From contig VWZX01004911.1 in NCBI GenBank assembly GCA_013399015.1, positions 283,553 through 347,552 of the forward strand: a DNA stretch of 64,000 nt, read 5' to 3'. A program made the translations under genes and the position numbers. The stretch is from Galbula dea. Taxonomy: Eukaryota; Chordata; Aves; Piciformes; Galbulidae. The notes under the pieces were generated by a model. It saw nothing but the letters and a program-made list of their open reading frames with translations, did not search any database and was not told the DNA's origin. Position 1 is the first letter of the stretch; the number at the start of each line of letters is the position of its first letter. Shown here piece by piece: positions 1 through 14,100 of this stretch.

Positions 1-150
1 CTGTTTCCTCTTGCCCTGTCACTTGTTCCTTGGGAGAAGAGCCCAACCCCCACCTGGCTCCAACCTCCTGTCAGTGAGCTGGACAGCGTGAAAAGGACAT
101 CTCACCTCTCTTCAGGTCCAAGCCAAGCAGAGCTGAAGCCAATTCTGCAG
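1..150 (-). mobile_element. CR1 LINE 3' fragment, cut by window edge
   Basis: Reverse complement of the CR1 segment with GGAGCCAGGTGGGGGTTGGG and AAGTGACAGGGCAAGAGGAA. ZNF512B intron. Confidence 0.75.
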
Positions 151-1450
151 GAAGGGCTGTTTTTGAGGCTGTAACAAGGTCAAACTGGGTGCTTGTGGCA
201 TGTTTGAGTTGCTAGTAGTTGGGAGGTTTTTTTTTTCCACACCCTAAAGTGAAGTAACTTCTGACCACAGAGCAGTCCTAAGCAATGCAAGAAGCTGCTC
301 AGCAGAGCAGCACAAAGCCTGCTGAAGTCAGCAAGCTCCCACCACCTTCCCTGGCTAGAACCTGCTTCCCACCTCCTTCCAGCATCACTCATCAAGAAAA
401 ATTGTCATAGACTGAACAGATGATAGTTTAGAGCTGTTGTCAAGGGAACGTGACAGCCACTGCAAGACATGCCCACAGCACCCTCGCAGCTCCAGACGTG
501 TTCACCCACAGCTCTGACCTCCCCCAAAACCCATCTGCCTGCCACAGCCAGCACAGGCAGGGAGAGCCAGGCTCCAGGTCCCCATCCTCCAGCCCAAGAG
601 CCTTCTTTTGCCACCTGAATGCTGGTCCAACTTCCTCCCTTGCTCATCTGCAACACAAACCTGCTTCTGCCAACCTCCCAGTGATTCTCTTTGGTTTCAA
701 GTGCTGAGATGGGGCCCAATTAAACTTAAACAGGTAGGATCTAAACGTGTCTCATAAAAATCCACCACCACAGAGAGCATTTCACAGAGCAGCTGACACC
801 TTTATGATGCCTTTGTATGTCAGCTGGCTCCTGGGCTAGGCCTGAGCCTCCTGGCTGCCCCCTCAACTCAAACAGAGAACAGCCAAAGTCAAGAATAGGA
901 AGAGCAATTCAAGGAGGAAAGAGAGGAATGCAAGTGCTGAGGCTGGAGTGGGGAGAAGAGAGAACCACACCTCTCCTCCCACAGTATCTGAAATGAAACA
1001 GCTCATTTCAGTTTGATTTTTTTTCCCTCTTATAAATGCACTGCAGCTGCAGTCATCTGGAAACCAACAACGAGGACACCAAGCATTGGGGAAACAAAAA
1101 GTTTGCAACTAGTTTCTGGCCCTAGTTCTGCTCCAAGGCAGCACCGTGGCTGGATCCCCTCCTGAGACAGCCACCTCTTCAGGATGCCAAGGTGGGGAAA
1201 GAAGATGCTGCTTTGTTTATGTGCTGCTTTTTCAGCTGCCCCACTGCCTGCAGACTGGGAGCTGAGTCAGGCTGAGCTCCCAGCGACTATGGTGGCACTT
1301 GTGCTGAGAACACACACGTGCCAGGACAGCGTGGGAATGGCTGCAGCAGCAGGAAGGCATGTCAGCTGCAGCTCTGCTGCTGTGCCACCCCTCTTCCTGG
1401 GATAAGCCACATCACTTCCCCAGGCTGCCTCTGGGATTTGGGCTGTTTTC

Positions 1451-1545
1451 ACAGCATGGTGGGGGTTGGAAGGGACCTCTGGAGATTATCCAGTCCAACC
1501 TGGTTGCCCAGGATGGCATCCAGGTGGGTCTGGAAATTAAAGAAG
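1451..1545 (-). mobile_element. CR1 3'-end fragment
   Basis: GGTTGGAAGGGACCTCTGGA followed by a TCCAGTCCAACC-type stretch, the reverse complement of a CR1 tail. ZNF512B intron. Confidence 0.7.
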
Positions 1546-1971
1546 AGGCATGAAAGGGAGGAAATTCCACCTGAGGCATCTTTGCTTTCTGACAGTCCAA
1601 GGGAGATGGTTTCAGATCCAACCTCTGCTCTCCACGTGCTCCTCTTGGCTGTTAGCCCCATCTTCACTGCTGAGCACAGACCAGAACTGACCTCTCTCCC
1701 TGTCATTCTCTGGACTGGACTCTGATCTCTCTCCTGCCCACAAAACAGACCCTTTTGATCCATTTAGATTCGGGTCCTGGCAGTGGAGAGGGCAAAGCTG
1801 CCTGCTGCCAGCCTTGCCCAGAGTCTCCAGAGCACCTGGGCTCAGCCTGCACTCCACAGGCTCTTTCCCAATACATTTGTTCTCACAGCTCATTGAATTA
1901 AGGCGCAGCAAATGAGATGGGAACCCTCAGTCAGCTGGGGCCCCAAACCCAGAGAAAGAAAGGCTTCTCAC

Positions 1972-2163
1972 CCTCTTTGTTTCAGGCACCAGATCATCCT
2001 TCATCCTTCGCTTGGTCCAGTCCCTGGCCAGCTCATCCTCTGCTATCTCCTGAAGGTGGAAAACAGCCACTTGGGCTGAGGTCCGACGGATGCGGCCGCT
2101 CGGGGTCCTTTCAAAGTCTTCTGTGGGGCCAGGCTCTGCCTTCACCTCTGGCTCCTCTGGAGG
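1972..2163 (-). CDS. ZNF512B: ZNF512B exon 13
   Basis: 192 bp, 64 codons, acceptor CTCTTGCAG, donor AAGAGG|GTGAGA. Contains ERTPSGRIRRTSAQVAVFHL and QEIAEDELARDWTKRRMKDD LVPETKR, the segment shared by ZNF512B and its paralogue ZNF512. In human the next exon begins LNYTRPGLP; I found no such reading between 1 and 1971, so the gene continues left of the window. Confidence 0.95.
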
Positions 2164-5100
2164 CTGCAAGAGAGACACAGTCAGCATGAGAGGAGTTTGG
2201 GCTGTGCGTTTGCATGTGGGTGTTGCTGGTGCCTCTGTACCTGAGGACATGAAGAAGGAGAACAGCCCCAGGCCTCCCCCAGCGCAGCAGACAGCCCCAC
2301 ATGGCACTGACTGTGTCCCTTCACACTCCCACGTGGATCAACATCTCCATTTAGTAGAGATAGGCAGTTATTAGCGTTGGATGCGCTGTCAGGAGGGATC
2401 AACAGAACAGAGAAGGATGCTCCCCAGGGACAGATCCTGCCACCCCAGCGCTGGCAAGCAGCCGGTGCTTGGTTGCTGTGAGGGAACAGCCTGAGCTCTG
2501 GAAGGATGGATGCAGGATGGGCTGCAGCACAGCCCTGTGGGCACCAGGGAAAGGGAACATCTCCGTCTCTGGAGACATTCCAAACCGGCCTGGATGCCAT
2601 CCTGTGCAACACACTCTTAGGTTGACCTGCTCTGACAGGAGGGCTGGACTAGATGATCTCCAGAGATCCCTTCCAGCCCCTAATATACTGTGCTTCTGTA
2701 ACACTGCTGACAGCTCCACTCCCCTAAAAACAGCATCCTGCTTTTTCAGAGGGGTCTTTAACCCCTTCCTCCCCTGACTCCTCATGGGACAACACACGCG
2801 CGTGGTGACGTGAGGGAGAAAAACATCGGTTTGATGTCTGCACCTGCCTTGCCCGGCCCGGCCCTGCCCGGCTCTGTCCTGCCCGCAGGCTCTGCAGCTC
2901 TGCAGTCACCCCCAGGGAGGGATGGCCCCGCTCCTTGGGCTGTGGAGGTGTCCGTGGGGCTCACCGAGGCCGGGTGTTCTGACCGCACATGGTAGTCGTG
3001 GCCAGCCTTGGATTTGTATTTCTTGCCGCAGTGTGGGCAGCTGAAAACAGGCTTCTCAGCCTCGGTGAGCTGCTTGCCGCACCGCTTCTGGTGGTACTGG
3101 TAGCCCATCAGGCTGGAGAAGTTGGCCACGCAGCCCTGGGAGAGATGGGGAGAAGAGGAAGGGTAAGGAGGCCTGGGGGTTCCCGTGCTCCCCTCAAACG
3201 GACAGGCTGCTGTTGCTCCAGGGAGAAATGAGTCCCGAAGTGCCACCGCCGCAGAGCTTCTTCAGCCAGCCCAGCTCCCCCAAAACGCCACGCACAAGCA
3301 TGACAGTGCCACAGAGGGACAAGAGGAGCAGCCCTTGTCCCCAGCACTATCTGCCCCTATAGAGCTCCCTAGTTAAGATGCACGGTGGGCAGCAGGAGGG
3401 GAAGGTGTTAGGGAGGCACTGCCTGCACGGAGAGCAAAGCATCCGCGGGGACAAACCTCTGCCACACACCCCACTACCTGTTCGTGACTTGTCTGCCACC
3501 AGCTCGTGCCCGGTTTTTGGTTTAGCTTTAGGCTGTGCCCAGGACAGCACTGGCTGAGCCCCTTCCTATTCAGAAGTTCAGAAGGCAGACCTTGCCCTCC
3601 AGTGCCCCTCAGCCTGCCCTACGGCCACCAGGACGGCCCGTCGCCAGAGCACACGGAGCCAGTGGGACCAGGATGGCTGAGCTCGGGTGGAACAGTCGAG
3701 GGCGTGCCAAGGGATGCCTGGAGAGTGCATGTCCCCCTCTGCATTGGGGCTCACTCCTTTCACCTTCTCACAGAACGAGAAACAGGAATTGTTCTCGTAC
3801 CTCATTGGGGCATTTCAGTTTTCCCATCTGCTTTAGCACTTTCCTCAGCCTTTCCCGCTCTTCCTGCTCACCAAGTCCAGCAGTTTCCACAGGAACGGGC
3901 TGGAAACAAGGAAGTAACAGAAGGGACAGAGTCAACCATTTACTCATGGCCTCTGGACCAGGAGTGGGTGGTAAACCTCTGCCTTGCAGGAGCAGCCCTT
4001 GGCCAGGGGGAACCTCTCTTAGAAGAGCAGGATCTCCCACTGCTGTCACTGTTACATGCCAGATCTGCTCATGCCCTTCCTGCACTGGCACCTAAAGGGA
4101 CATCTGAGAAGAACAAGAGCAGTTCCTGCACGGAGAAGTCACCAGCCACACTGAAGAGCAGGAGATTAATGCACAGGTAAAAGACAAGTCACAAATGGTA
4201 AGCATGGGACATGGAGAAATGTGGTTATGCCTTGCCCTGGTATCTTGGAGATGTACACAACCAGATTCTGAAGACAAACATCTGAATTGGAGTCTGCTAG
4301 ACTTTACTCATCCAAAAATTTGTGGCTACTTCTCACACACACAGTGGAGAGATAAAGACTGGCGTTTGAGACTTGTGCAAGGCAGAACCCATGAGTCCCA
4401 GCTCTGCAGGCACAGCTTTGGGGGCAGAGCTTTGCTACTCAAAACCCACCTCCCCACACTCACTGAATCTTACCTGTGCTGGGATTTGAAATCTTGCTGT
4501 TTCAGCTTTCTTTTCCAATGCTCTGCTCTACTCCTCAGCACCAACCTGAGCCTAACTCGCTGCTTGGGAAGGAATGGCTTTGCTAAGCAGAGAAAGGGGA
4601 AGGCCAAGGTCTGGACTGAGCAGTATGTGAGACGTTACAAAGAGGGTGTTGTGAATCCTTCCTTTCCAAAGACAAAGGGAAGCAGAGTGCCAGCTGCTTC
4701 CTCTGCTGCACTGCCTGGAGAAGCGAGGTGTGAGACGGCAGCAGCCCAGCCCTTACCTTGCTGACGTGTTCAGCCATGGTGTGGTAATTCAGCCCAGCTT
4801 TGGACTTGAACTGCTTCTTGCAGTGCTGACACTTCAAGGCATCCTGAAGCTGAAGGAATTAAAGTAAGTCACTGTGGAGGTCACAGGCCACTGTTCATTT
4901 ATCCCCAGGCTGCTGCTGCTTGTCATAAAGCCCTGGGGGTAGCTGTTGCTGCAGCAGTAGCCGGTGGTGGGAGCCGGCAGGCAACAGCATCCCTGTCCCT
5001 GTCCCAATCCCAGCCTGCAGCTCAGAGTTTTCTCTCTGTCATCCTGGATATCATTATCAAACCCAGATGCCCCAATTTGCAGAAAACTTTCCATTTTGGA

Positions 5101-8100
5101 TATAGATTTAAAGCCCCACCAGCTGCAAACATCTGGAGCTGGTGTTGTAGTCTTCCTGTTCAAGGGCTAGGAAGGAGAGGAGGCTTTGATCTACCAAGAG
5201 CCTAGCAGAGTGTGCTCTGCAGCTCTATTAACTGCCACAGATGCTGATGGACAATGAGCTTTCTGGATGCCTGAGCTGTTTGAAATTAAGATGCTGCTGG
5301 ACACAATCACAGGAAAATACTTCCCACCTCATACTGCTCTGCTGCTTGACCTGACTTGGCCTCCTGAGTGACTGGGGAGATGCATTAAATGCAAGCACTG
5401 ACCTACAGGGGGAATATGCAAAGTGAATAAGCAGATCATGACTTTTTCTGGGGCAGGTAGCAGAATGTGACTGACTCAGGAGGTGAATCACCTCTGGGTG
5501 ACCAAGAGAGAGGATGTCTCAACAGGGAGGTGGTGCCTGGATGGCTGTGGCTGTGGCTGACGCTCCACCTTCACCACTTTCTCTTCAATCAAGCCTGGAC
5601 TAGAAGCTGGAGGGGGAACCAAGATGAAGCTGCAAATCCCTCCTCATCCTAGAGCTCTGGGGAAATGAAGAACAAACTGACTGCAGCCAGTGGGGACTGA
5701 CTCACTTGTACCTGTGCTCCCACTGGTTAATCTTGCTCCAGACCCAAGTTTTTGATCCTAACAAGGTGGATGCTAAAAGCTCCTTGCCTCATCGGAGGCC
5801 ACTATCAGCCAATTTGGGCTCCACTCCTCTGGTCAGCACTGAAGAACATGCCATGCCCATATTCTAACAAGCCCTCTCACCCAGGATGCTGTGAGGATAT
5901 ACCTGCCCTCATCTCCTTCAGGCCCAAGCATACTGCAATCATCCCCATCCCTTATTTCCTTTCCAAAACCAAAGGAAACAGGGCAGACTGCTCAGTGAAA
6001 AGCAAGGATTGGACAAACCAATTTCTGTTGGTTTATAGGAGTTCTGGGAGCCTGCACATCCTTTTCCCACTGTCAAGCTAAGAAATACTTCAGTCATTAA
6101 AAGAGAGAGTGAGCTCAGAGGGTTCCTGCACTGCAGGGTTGCTTCTGATGAGGGTATCCTGTGTCTGTAGCAGCAGGGCCTCACTAAGGACATGCCTTAG
6201 GCTCCCCTCAGAGACAAAATGCTGAGAGCTGGACCTGTGCTTGGGGATTGTCCTCCCTGTGCCACAGGCTGCTCTGGCAGGGACTCTGCAAAGCACCCCA
6301 GCTCCTGGAACAGCACAGCCAGCCCTGGCAAGGGCTGTGCTTCCTGGGGAAGGGTGACAAACCACCCGTTCCTTGGGCTGGAGCCCTGGTTCCTCAGCTG
6401 AACACCCACTGTTCCCTTTATAGAGGGGGGAACCAGGCCTGACTGCTCTGGCAGAGTGGTGCTTAGCAGGTCAGCTGGCCATGCAGCCCACGTGGAGCTG
6501 GCCTGGCTCAGGATATGCTGCAAAGCACAGGAGATCTGAGCAGAGATGGCCAAGATCCCCACTCCACTGAAGCCAGGAGGACGTCAGAGGAGGCAGGGAT
6601 TCTGCCCAGCATCATTGTAGCATGGGGTTTGAAAGGGAGAACAGCTTCCCACTGCTGTATAAATAGCAAGGCAAAGGCTGAGGAGGCATTTACAGAAAAT
6701 GAATGTGGAATCAAAGCTGAGCCACATATTTTCCATGTGGGAGGCAAGGATCCCTTGATGGCTTTCTGTGCTGATGGCTCTGCACCGTGCCCAGTGATGG
6801 ATGAAGACGTAATCCCGTGCTCTGATGGATGGCACTGTGGCAGAGAGATGATTTTTCACTGCCCCATTACTACACTCCTGCATCCTGACAGCCTGTCTGA
6901 ACACATCCAAGCTTGGGGGCTCCCCCCAAGACGTGCTCTCATTCAACCACAATTTATCTGGCCTGATGCAAGGCACAGCACACAGTGAAACCCCACAGCC
7001 AGGGCTCTGGGGGGAGGCCAGATTAGAGACAATCTCTCCAGCCTTCAAACTATTGATCTAGCTACTAGAAATAGCCAACTCTGCTGGAGCCACTGCAGCA
7101 AGAGGCCCAGACCACAAAGGGATTCAGAATTGCTGAGATTAGGTGTCCAAATCCCTGTCAGCTCTCTGAAGAGGAACAGCAGGCACTCTATCAAACACAG
7201 CCCAGAACTGCTTTTAGGAGCACCAACAGACATTTATGACACATGCACATATCCATTCCCCTCCACAATCTGGATGTGCAGGAGCAAATAAAGCAAGCCC
7301 TTACTTTCTGGCAGACATCCATGTGCTTTTTGAGCCCCACAATAGTTTTCCTGGTTATAACACTGCAGGTTGGGCAGGAGACTTCTCCCTTCTCGCTGAT
7401 CTCCCTCTGCCACTGGTCCTCAGGGTTTGCTGGGGAGGGAGAGGAGAGAGGTGTTACACCCAGCTGCAGAGACCACAACCTGCCTGGAACAGGACAGGGC
7501 AGCCCTGGTGTAAGCCTTGGTTTGCAATGTTGAAAAGCTTCTGATGTTCAAAAGAAGAGAACTGTTTGGCATAGGCCAAAGCAAAACTGGACATGAACCA
7601 TGCAGGCCCTTGGAGCTCTGCCTGCCTCCCCAGCTGCCTGGGCAAACTAGGTCACTAGGCCACTTTTCTGTGGAGTTCCCTGAGCTACCAGCACTTCATG
7701 GGGAAAAGGAGGTTCCCCTTTCCAACCCTGGTGGTATCCTGCAGGCCAGAGGTTAAAACATGATGATGCCCTTGGCCACCTCATCTTGCCCTGTGTGAAA
7801 TAACTCCTCCTTGCCAAAGGCAACAACCAGCAGGAGTGAAACAGAGGTGAGCACCTCAGCTCCAGCAGGATGTGCACCTGGAAAGCTTCCCTGGCAAGCC
7901 TCTTCCTGGCAGATACACAGGCAGCTAGGGGAGTGCTGGCTTCCAGGCATCTGTTTATTTGAATGGCTGTGACTACCTTAAAAACCACCCAAAATAAAGA
8001 GAGATGTGGAGTCAAAACCTGCTCCCAGAGTTCACACCGTGTTCTCAGCAGAACAGCCCTGGGCTTCCAGCAAGGGAAGCCTGTTCTGAATAAAACCCAT

Positions 8101-11100
8101 CAAGTCTTGTTTATTTGGATGTTTTTGCATGGCTGTGAGATCTGAGAGTCGTTTATTTGAATTTGAAAGCAGTGCAAAGCATTGCAGCTGTGTTTATCTT
8201 GCACATCCTGTGTTCCTCCTGCTCAAAGCTCCCAGGGGAAGTCAGCAACCTGGCCTAGGGTCTAGGAGATGCACCTTGGAGCCTTGGGAAGACACCATCA
8301 TGCCCAGAGTTATGCACTGGCATCATTTATGGAGATAAGGTTAGAGAAATGCCAGCATCTGTTCTAGTTAATATCTTTATCAATGATCTGGATGGGGTTT
8401 AGGTTGGACACAAAGAACAATTCCTTCCATGAGTGGTTGTCAAGGCCTGGCCCAGGCTGCCCAGGGCAGTGGTGGAATCACCATCCCTGGAGAGGTTTCA
8501 AAGCCCTGAAGATGTGGTGCTGAGGGCCCTGGTGCAGTGGTGCCCTGGCAGTGCTGGGGAATGGTTGGACTCCATGATCTTCAAAGGTATTTACAACCAA
8601 ATGATTCTGTGATTCTATCCCAGACAGTGACCCAGGCAGCTGGAATCAGGATTTGGCTGTCACCTCCCACCACACACAGCTGGCTGTCCTAACAGTGAAG
8701 TGAAGGCAAGATTCCCCTTCTCAGGATGCCAAGTGTGGCTGCACCAACATTTTAGGAGCAGCAGCTGTCTCCACATTTGTGCTACACCTCAGAAGGGCAG
8801 GAGCTGTGTGCTATTACTTCTGATTTTGTGCTGCTTCTGCACACAACCTGCTAGAAACACCAGGCACTGAAGAGCCTGCTGGGCCAGGAGGGGTGCAGGG
8901 ACCACTCAGGTGCAGGCAAAGGCAGAGAACTGGGTGTGAAGGTAGGGACTGTGCAGGCTTGGAGCAAAGCACAGGATAAACAGGTAAGCTGCACCCAGAG
9001 CTGCTGCCTCTGGTTTCCCTCCACCAGCCTCACCTGCTGGTACATGCACAGCTGTTTCCTTCTTCACACCAGCTCCTGGAGGTTTCTTTTTCAGCTCCTC
9101 TGTGTTGGTGTTTCCCTCCAGCTTCTTGGCTCGATGGGCTTTTGCTTTGTCCTCTGCTTTGACAAGACCTGGGGAGAGAGAAAGGATTTTGATTCAGGAT
9201 TTGCTCTAATAACCTCAGACCCACTCACAGTTAGCAGATAAAATACCCTCTGCCTCTACCCAAAGGACACTGAGCTGGCTGGAGGTCCACCAAGGCTGTA
9301 TGCAGAGGATCAGGTCCATGATGATCATGAGCAGTATGATAACAGCTTGTGGTGTTTTATAAACAGAATCACTTCCCCCCACCCTGACAGACTAGGCACT
9401 ATGGAAACACCATGGCAAAGCAGGGTAAGATGCTGCTAGCAAGGCAGATGGTGGGAAAGACAGGCTGGGAAGGAGGAAAAAGGCTTATTTTGCAACCAAC
9501 TGAAAGATGGGATTGGAACAGCAAATGCAGGATTATAAAAGCAAGGCTCCTGCTGATACTCCTGCACTGGAAAGGCTAAGTGCTCGTGCCAAAGCACATC
9601 TGGGCTGATGTCAGAAACAGAAAACATGACTTGTAAATGATGTTCTGGAAAGGCTGGTGAAGAGAGGAGAGAGTTAACCCACCCCAAATCCATGTGGAGT
9701 TCAGCCCTGTGCCTGTACTTCCACAGAAGGTGCTACAGGCAACAGGGTGAATGGCAGGGTCAGATCCAGACCTGCCCCAGGGGGTCTACATCACCCTGAA
9801 CTTGGGAGCTGTGACTCCTGCAAACCCAAGGTGTGAATGGAGACAGGATCCACGATGAGCTGGTGGCACCTGTGCCTCTGGGGAGTGAAGTGCTGTGTCA
9901 GACTCAGGGGATGTAGGCAAACATCTAGCCAATCTCCACACTCCATCTGAGGCAGCAGGTGGCCAGGGGCCCAGTTGATTCTTGAGGAACCCAGAGCAGG
10001 TATTTCAGTCTACAGCAGTGCCTCTGTGGGGAAGCCAAGGAAAACAGCCCCAGGCTTCCCAGCAGCCAGGGGAAAGGAAATCAGAGACCACATCCAGCCT
10101 GCTCTTTGGTAAGTGTTTAATTCCTTCAAAGCCATTAGTGCCTCTGGAAGGTGCTGCCTTCTGCAGTGCCTGGAGATGGGGTTTTATCCCATAGCCAGTC
10201 TGAACCCAGCTGCTCTCGTGGCAGGGATGCTCCAGGTCTCCTCTCTCCTTTCCAGCCCAGCTGGATAGATTTCCAGAGCACAACCACAGTCCCACTTGCT
10301 TTGTCAGGCTGAAGCAGCCAATTCTTGAGCCTCCTCTCAGAAAACACCCTGGCAATGCCTCTCTTTCCCCTTGAACTCCTGTTCTGGAAAGTGGGTGACC
10401 AGCACTGGAGACAATGTCTGAGGGAGAGATGTGTCATTCAGCCCTTCCAGGCAGCAGGAATCCTGCTCCACACCACTGGGAATACTCTGACATCCCAGGC
10501 TGGTGGGATCATGATGATGATGTTCTCATGTCTTCCTTGTGTCAGTAGCTCATTGCTCTCATGCTACAGGTAGACATACTTGGAGCCTTTCTTCTCTCCC
10601 CCTCATTTCCCAGCGACAGGCTCCCAAGTGGAGCAGCCAGGGGTGTTACCAGTGCCAGCTCTGCTGCTGCCTCTCATTCTCTTGTAACACTCTTATGGTA
10701 AAAGGCACCAGCTCCTCCAGCATGTTATTCCCAGGCTCTAGGTGCCTATCATGGATCTACACCAGCAATGAAATGCCCCAGAGAGAAACTACAACCCTCC
10801 AGCTGCCCAGAGGGGTCCCTGTGTTACCTTTCAGCCCAAAGGTCCCCGAGATGGATGGCTGCTCCCCCGTAAACTTCTTAGGAGTTTTCTGTTTCCTTCC
10901 TGACTCAAAAGAGAGAAACAGAGAGAGAGATTTGGTCAAATAACTGTACTGCCAGGAGGCTTCAGCAGTCCTACTCATGTCACTCCATGTCAGGAGTAGA
11001 TCACCTTGAGGAGGCTTTTACAGGGGCTGTCAAAGGAAGCACCCACCCACCAGACAGGAACAGGATGCTGCTTCCCACCCCACATAACCAGGAGAACTAA

Positions 11101-14100
11101 TGGCATCCAGGGCTAAACTGAGGGTGGAAGTGGGGGTTCTGTCTAGTGCCAAAAGCTGTCTGGTTTCCACAGCCTCAGCAGCAAAGGGGAAACAGCAAGA
11201 GGCAAATAGCCTCACGTTGTGCCAGGGAAGGTTTAGGTTGGACATGAGGAACAATTCCTTCCCCAGAAGGGTTGTCAAGCCCTGGCCCAGGCTGCCTAGG
11301 GCACTGGTGGAGTCACCATCCCTGGAGGGGTTTCAAAGGCCTGGAGCTGTGGTGCTGAGGGCCATGGTTTAGTGCTGGTTCATGCTTGGACTCCACGATC
11401 TTAGTGATCACCTCCCTCCCAACCTATTCAATGACTCTATGGGACACTCCCCTCTGGGCTCCTGAACCAGCACAGCCCCGGGCTCTAATCTTACTGTGCT
11501 TCATCCTCTCAGGGTCTTCCTCCTGCAGAGAGGCCTGGCTGCCCCGTTGCTGCACAGCATCCTTGCCACTGGAGGACTTTGCCGTGGGGGTTGCTGCTGC
11601 CGTGGCCTCGGCTGCTGCGATCTGGAACTCTTTGCTCTCGCGGCTCTCCGCCAGGCACTCGCCGTTCTCAGCGTGGTCCTGGCCCACAGCCTTTTCCATC
11701 TTGGCCTGTTTGGGATGGATGGTGGGGCAAGCTGAACTCTCAGCAGCTCTAGGGCAAAGCACAGAGGGCTTGTTTAAAGAGGGGTTGTTATACAAAAGTC
11801 CTCACACCTCTCCCCACCCCTCGCCAGCTCGGATTACGGGAACGGAGGCAGCCACCTTCCCCTTCTCCCAGCTGTCCCTATGCCACCACCAGGCAGCCCA
11901 GCCACAGCCTGGTACCTTTTCTTGCCACTGCTCTTCCCAATGGCCTTTGGCACTTTGTTTTCTGCTTTGCTGGTTGGCACTGGCCGGTCTAAGTGGTTCC
12001 AGAGCCGATGTTTCTCCAGCTGGGTCTTGGAGGTGAAGGCAGCTTCGCAGTAGGAGCACGAGTAGGTCAGCTTCTCTGAGATGGCACCCTGTGTGGAGCA
12101 GGGAGAGATGGGTGAGTGCAGACACAGACCATAAAGGGCACAGGCTTTTTCTGACACTGCCAGGAACATAAATTGTGTGTAACATCCTTCTGCCCTTCCA
12201 AAGAGCTCCCAAAGATCCATGATCCGCCCTGGGCCTGACCTCACACTGAGCTGGAGGGACCCCAGGCCCTCTCATGAACTCATGAACTGCCCCTGGCCCA
12301 TCTGTGCCCTCCCCATTTTAATCTCCTAGGGTTTAAGGCCTGAGAAAGGCCTTAGCCTGGAAGATGGTAATGTAAGAGCTGGCCTCTGGAAAGGGCAGGC
12401 AGCCCTCCAGCCTCCTTACCCCCTGGCAGCGCTGATAGTGGTACTTCAAGCCATAAATGCTGGGGAATTCCAGCCAGCAGCCTGAATTGGGACATTTCAC
12501 CCTGGAGTGGGCTTTGAATTCGTCCTTCCACTGGTTCATCAGGGGCAGCTGGGAACAGGAGAGATGAGAGACAGAGCTGAGCTGAGAGCAGTGCGTGCCC
12601 ACGTGCCTGCCGGTGCGTCCCGAGGGGGCTGAGGGGGGGTTTGGGGACCTCTGTGGCTCCTGTCCACCCCTTCCCACCACACAGCCACAAAGCAGAGCTC
12701 AGGGCTGTGTTCTAGTGCAGTGATGCTGCCTCCAAGGAGAGGTGCTGGGGCTGATGCTCTACAGGCTACTGATTTCTCCTGAGAATTTACCTTGCCATGT
12801 CTCCCAGAGCCCAGGCACTCTCCCAGCCAGGCTGGGGAATAAATCAGGCCTGAAGTCTCCTGGGTGATTTACCCACCCCACATTTCATCTAGTCACTAAA
12901 TCACCCCATGCCTCTGCTCTCATGACAAACTGCTCACTGTGTTGGCCATGCTACCAAGTGGGAATTAAACTGCACAACTCTGTGGGGAATAAATCACTCT
13001 GCTGCTGCTGGATCATCAGCCAAAGTGGAGGTGGCTGGGAAAGAATCTAGCTCCTCTGGGCATGGTCCTGGGAATGGGAGGATAAAGGGGAGGGGGCTGT
13101 TCCCTAAGCAGGGTTTTGGAGGGTGCTGGATGCCTGCATGGAAGGGACTGAGGAGCCAAGATCTTGCCAAGGCCAAGATAAGGCAGCTGTGAAGATGAAA
13201 CCACAGGGAAGGCAGCTTTAACCCCAGAGTGGGGCTGGGTGGTGCAGCAAGACACAGAGGGCAAGCCAGAGGGAGTGAGGCAGGGAGGGCAGCAGGGCTC
13301 AGAGCTTGTGGGGTCTTACAGGGATGTCTTTCAGGGCCTGGTTCTCAGCCTTGGGTCGTCCTTTCTTCCTGCCTTCAGTTTTGTCACTGGTTGCATTTCC
13401 TGCAAACAGACACAGTGCAGGTCACCAGCTGTGCTGCTGGAGCTGCCACCCCAGCAATCCCACTGCCCAGTCAGCTCCCAGTTCCACACAGGGGCTGCCT
13501 CAGCTCTAGGCTGCCCTGGCAAGGATGGAGATTCCCCTTTGGAAAGCAGTGCAGAGCCCCTACACCTGTGGATACCTGCTGCTTCTCCTGGTGTTGGCTC
13601 TCATTTACACAGAGCAGTCTCAGCATGGCTGGGGCTTGCTTTGGAAAGCCATCCTTCCTCTGGGCTTGGGTGAAATCCTTCAACAACTGTGCTACTCAGC
13701 AGAAGAAATCTGTCTCCAGGTCAGCACTCTGGGCCCTGGGCAGGCTGTCAAGCACAGAAATCTCCCAACCCCTCTGCACAGCCAGGGTGACAGAGCAGCC
13801 CCAGGGCTGCAGGAGGACACTGGCTTAGGGGATGGGATGAGCAGGGATGGGGATGGCCAGGGGGTGAGGACAGGGCAAGGCAGAGCTTGTGGGACTCAGG
13901 TGGGGAGGAGAAGCCATGAGGACACCTTCTCAAGGGGTCACAGCTTTGTGTGTGCTCAGAGAAGACTCTTGTGGCATCCTGAGCAGAGGCTGAATGCCAG
14001 CAGGGCAGAAACATGCCCAGTTCAACCAGACACCACCACCAGGGAGGGCTCCAGTGTTGCAGGATGAGACACACCAAGTACAAGCATGTTAAGCTGCCAT

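Noticed and set aside
1..1971. Search for the next ZNF512B exon (LNYTRPGLP...)
   Set aside because: No matching reading or acceptor found on the minus strand; the exon must lie outside the window.
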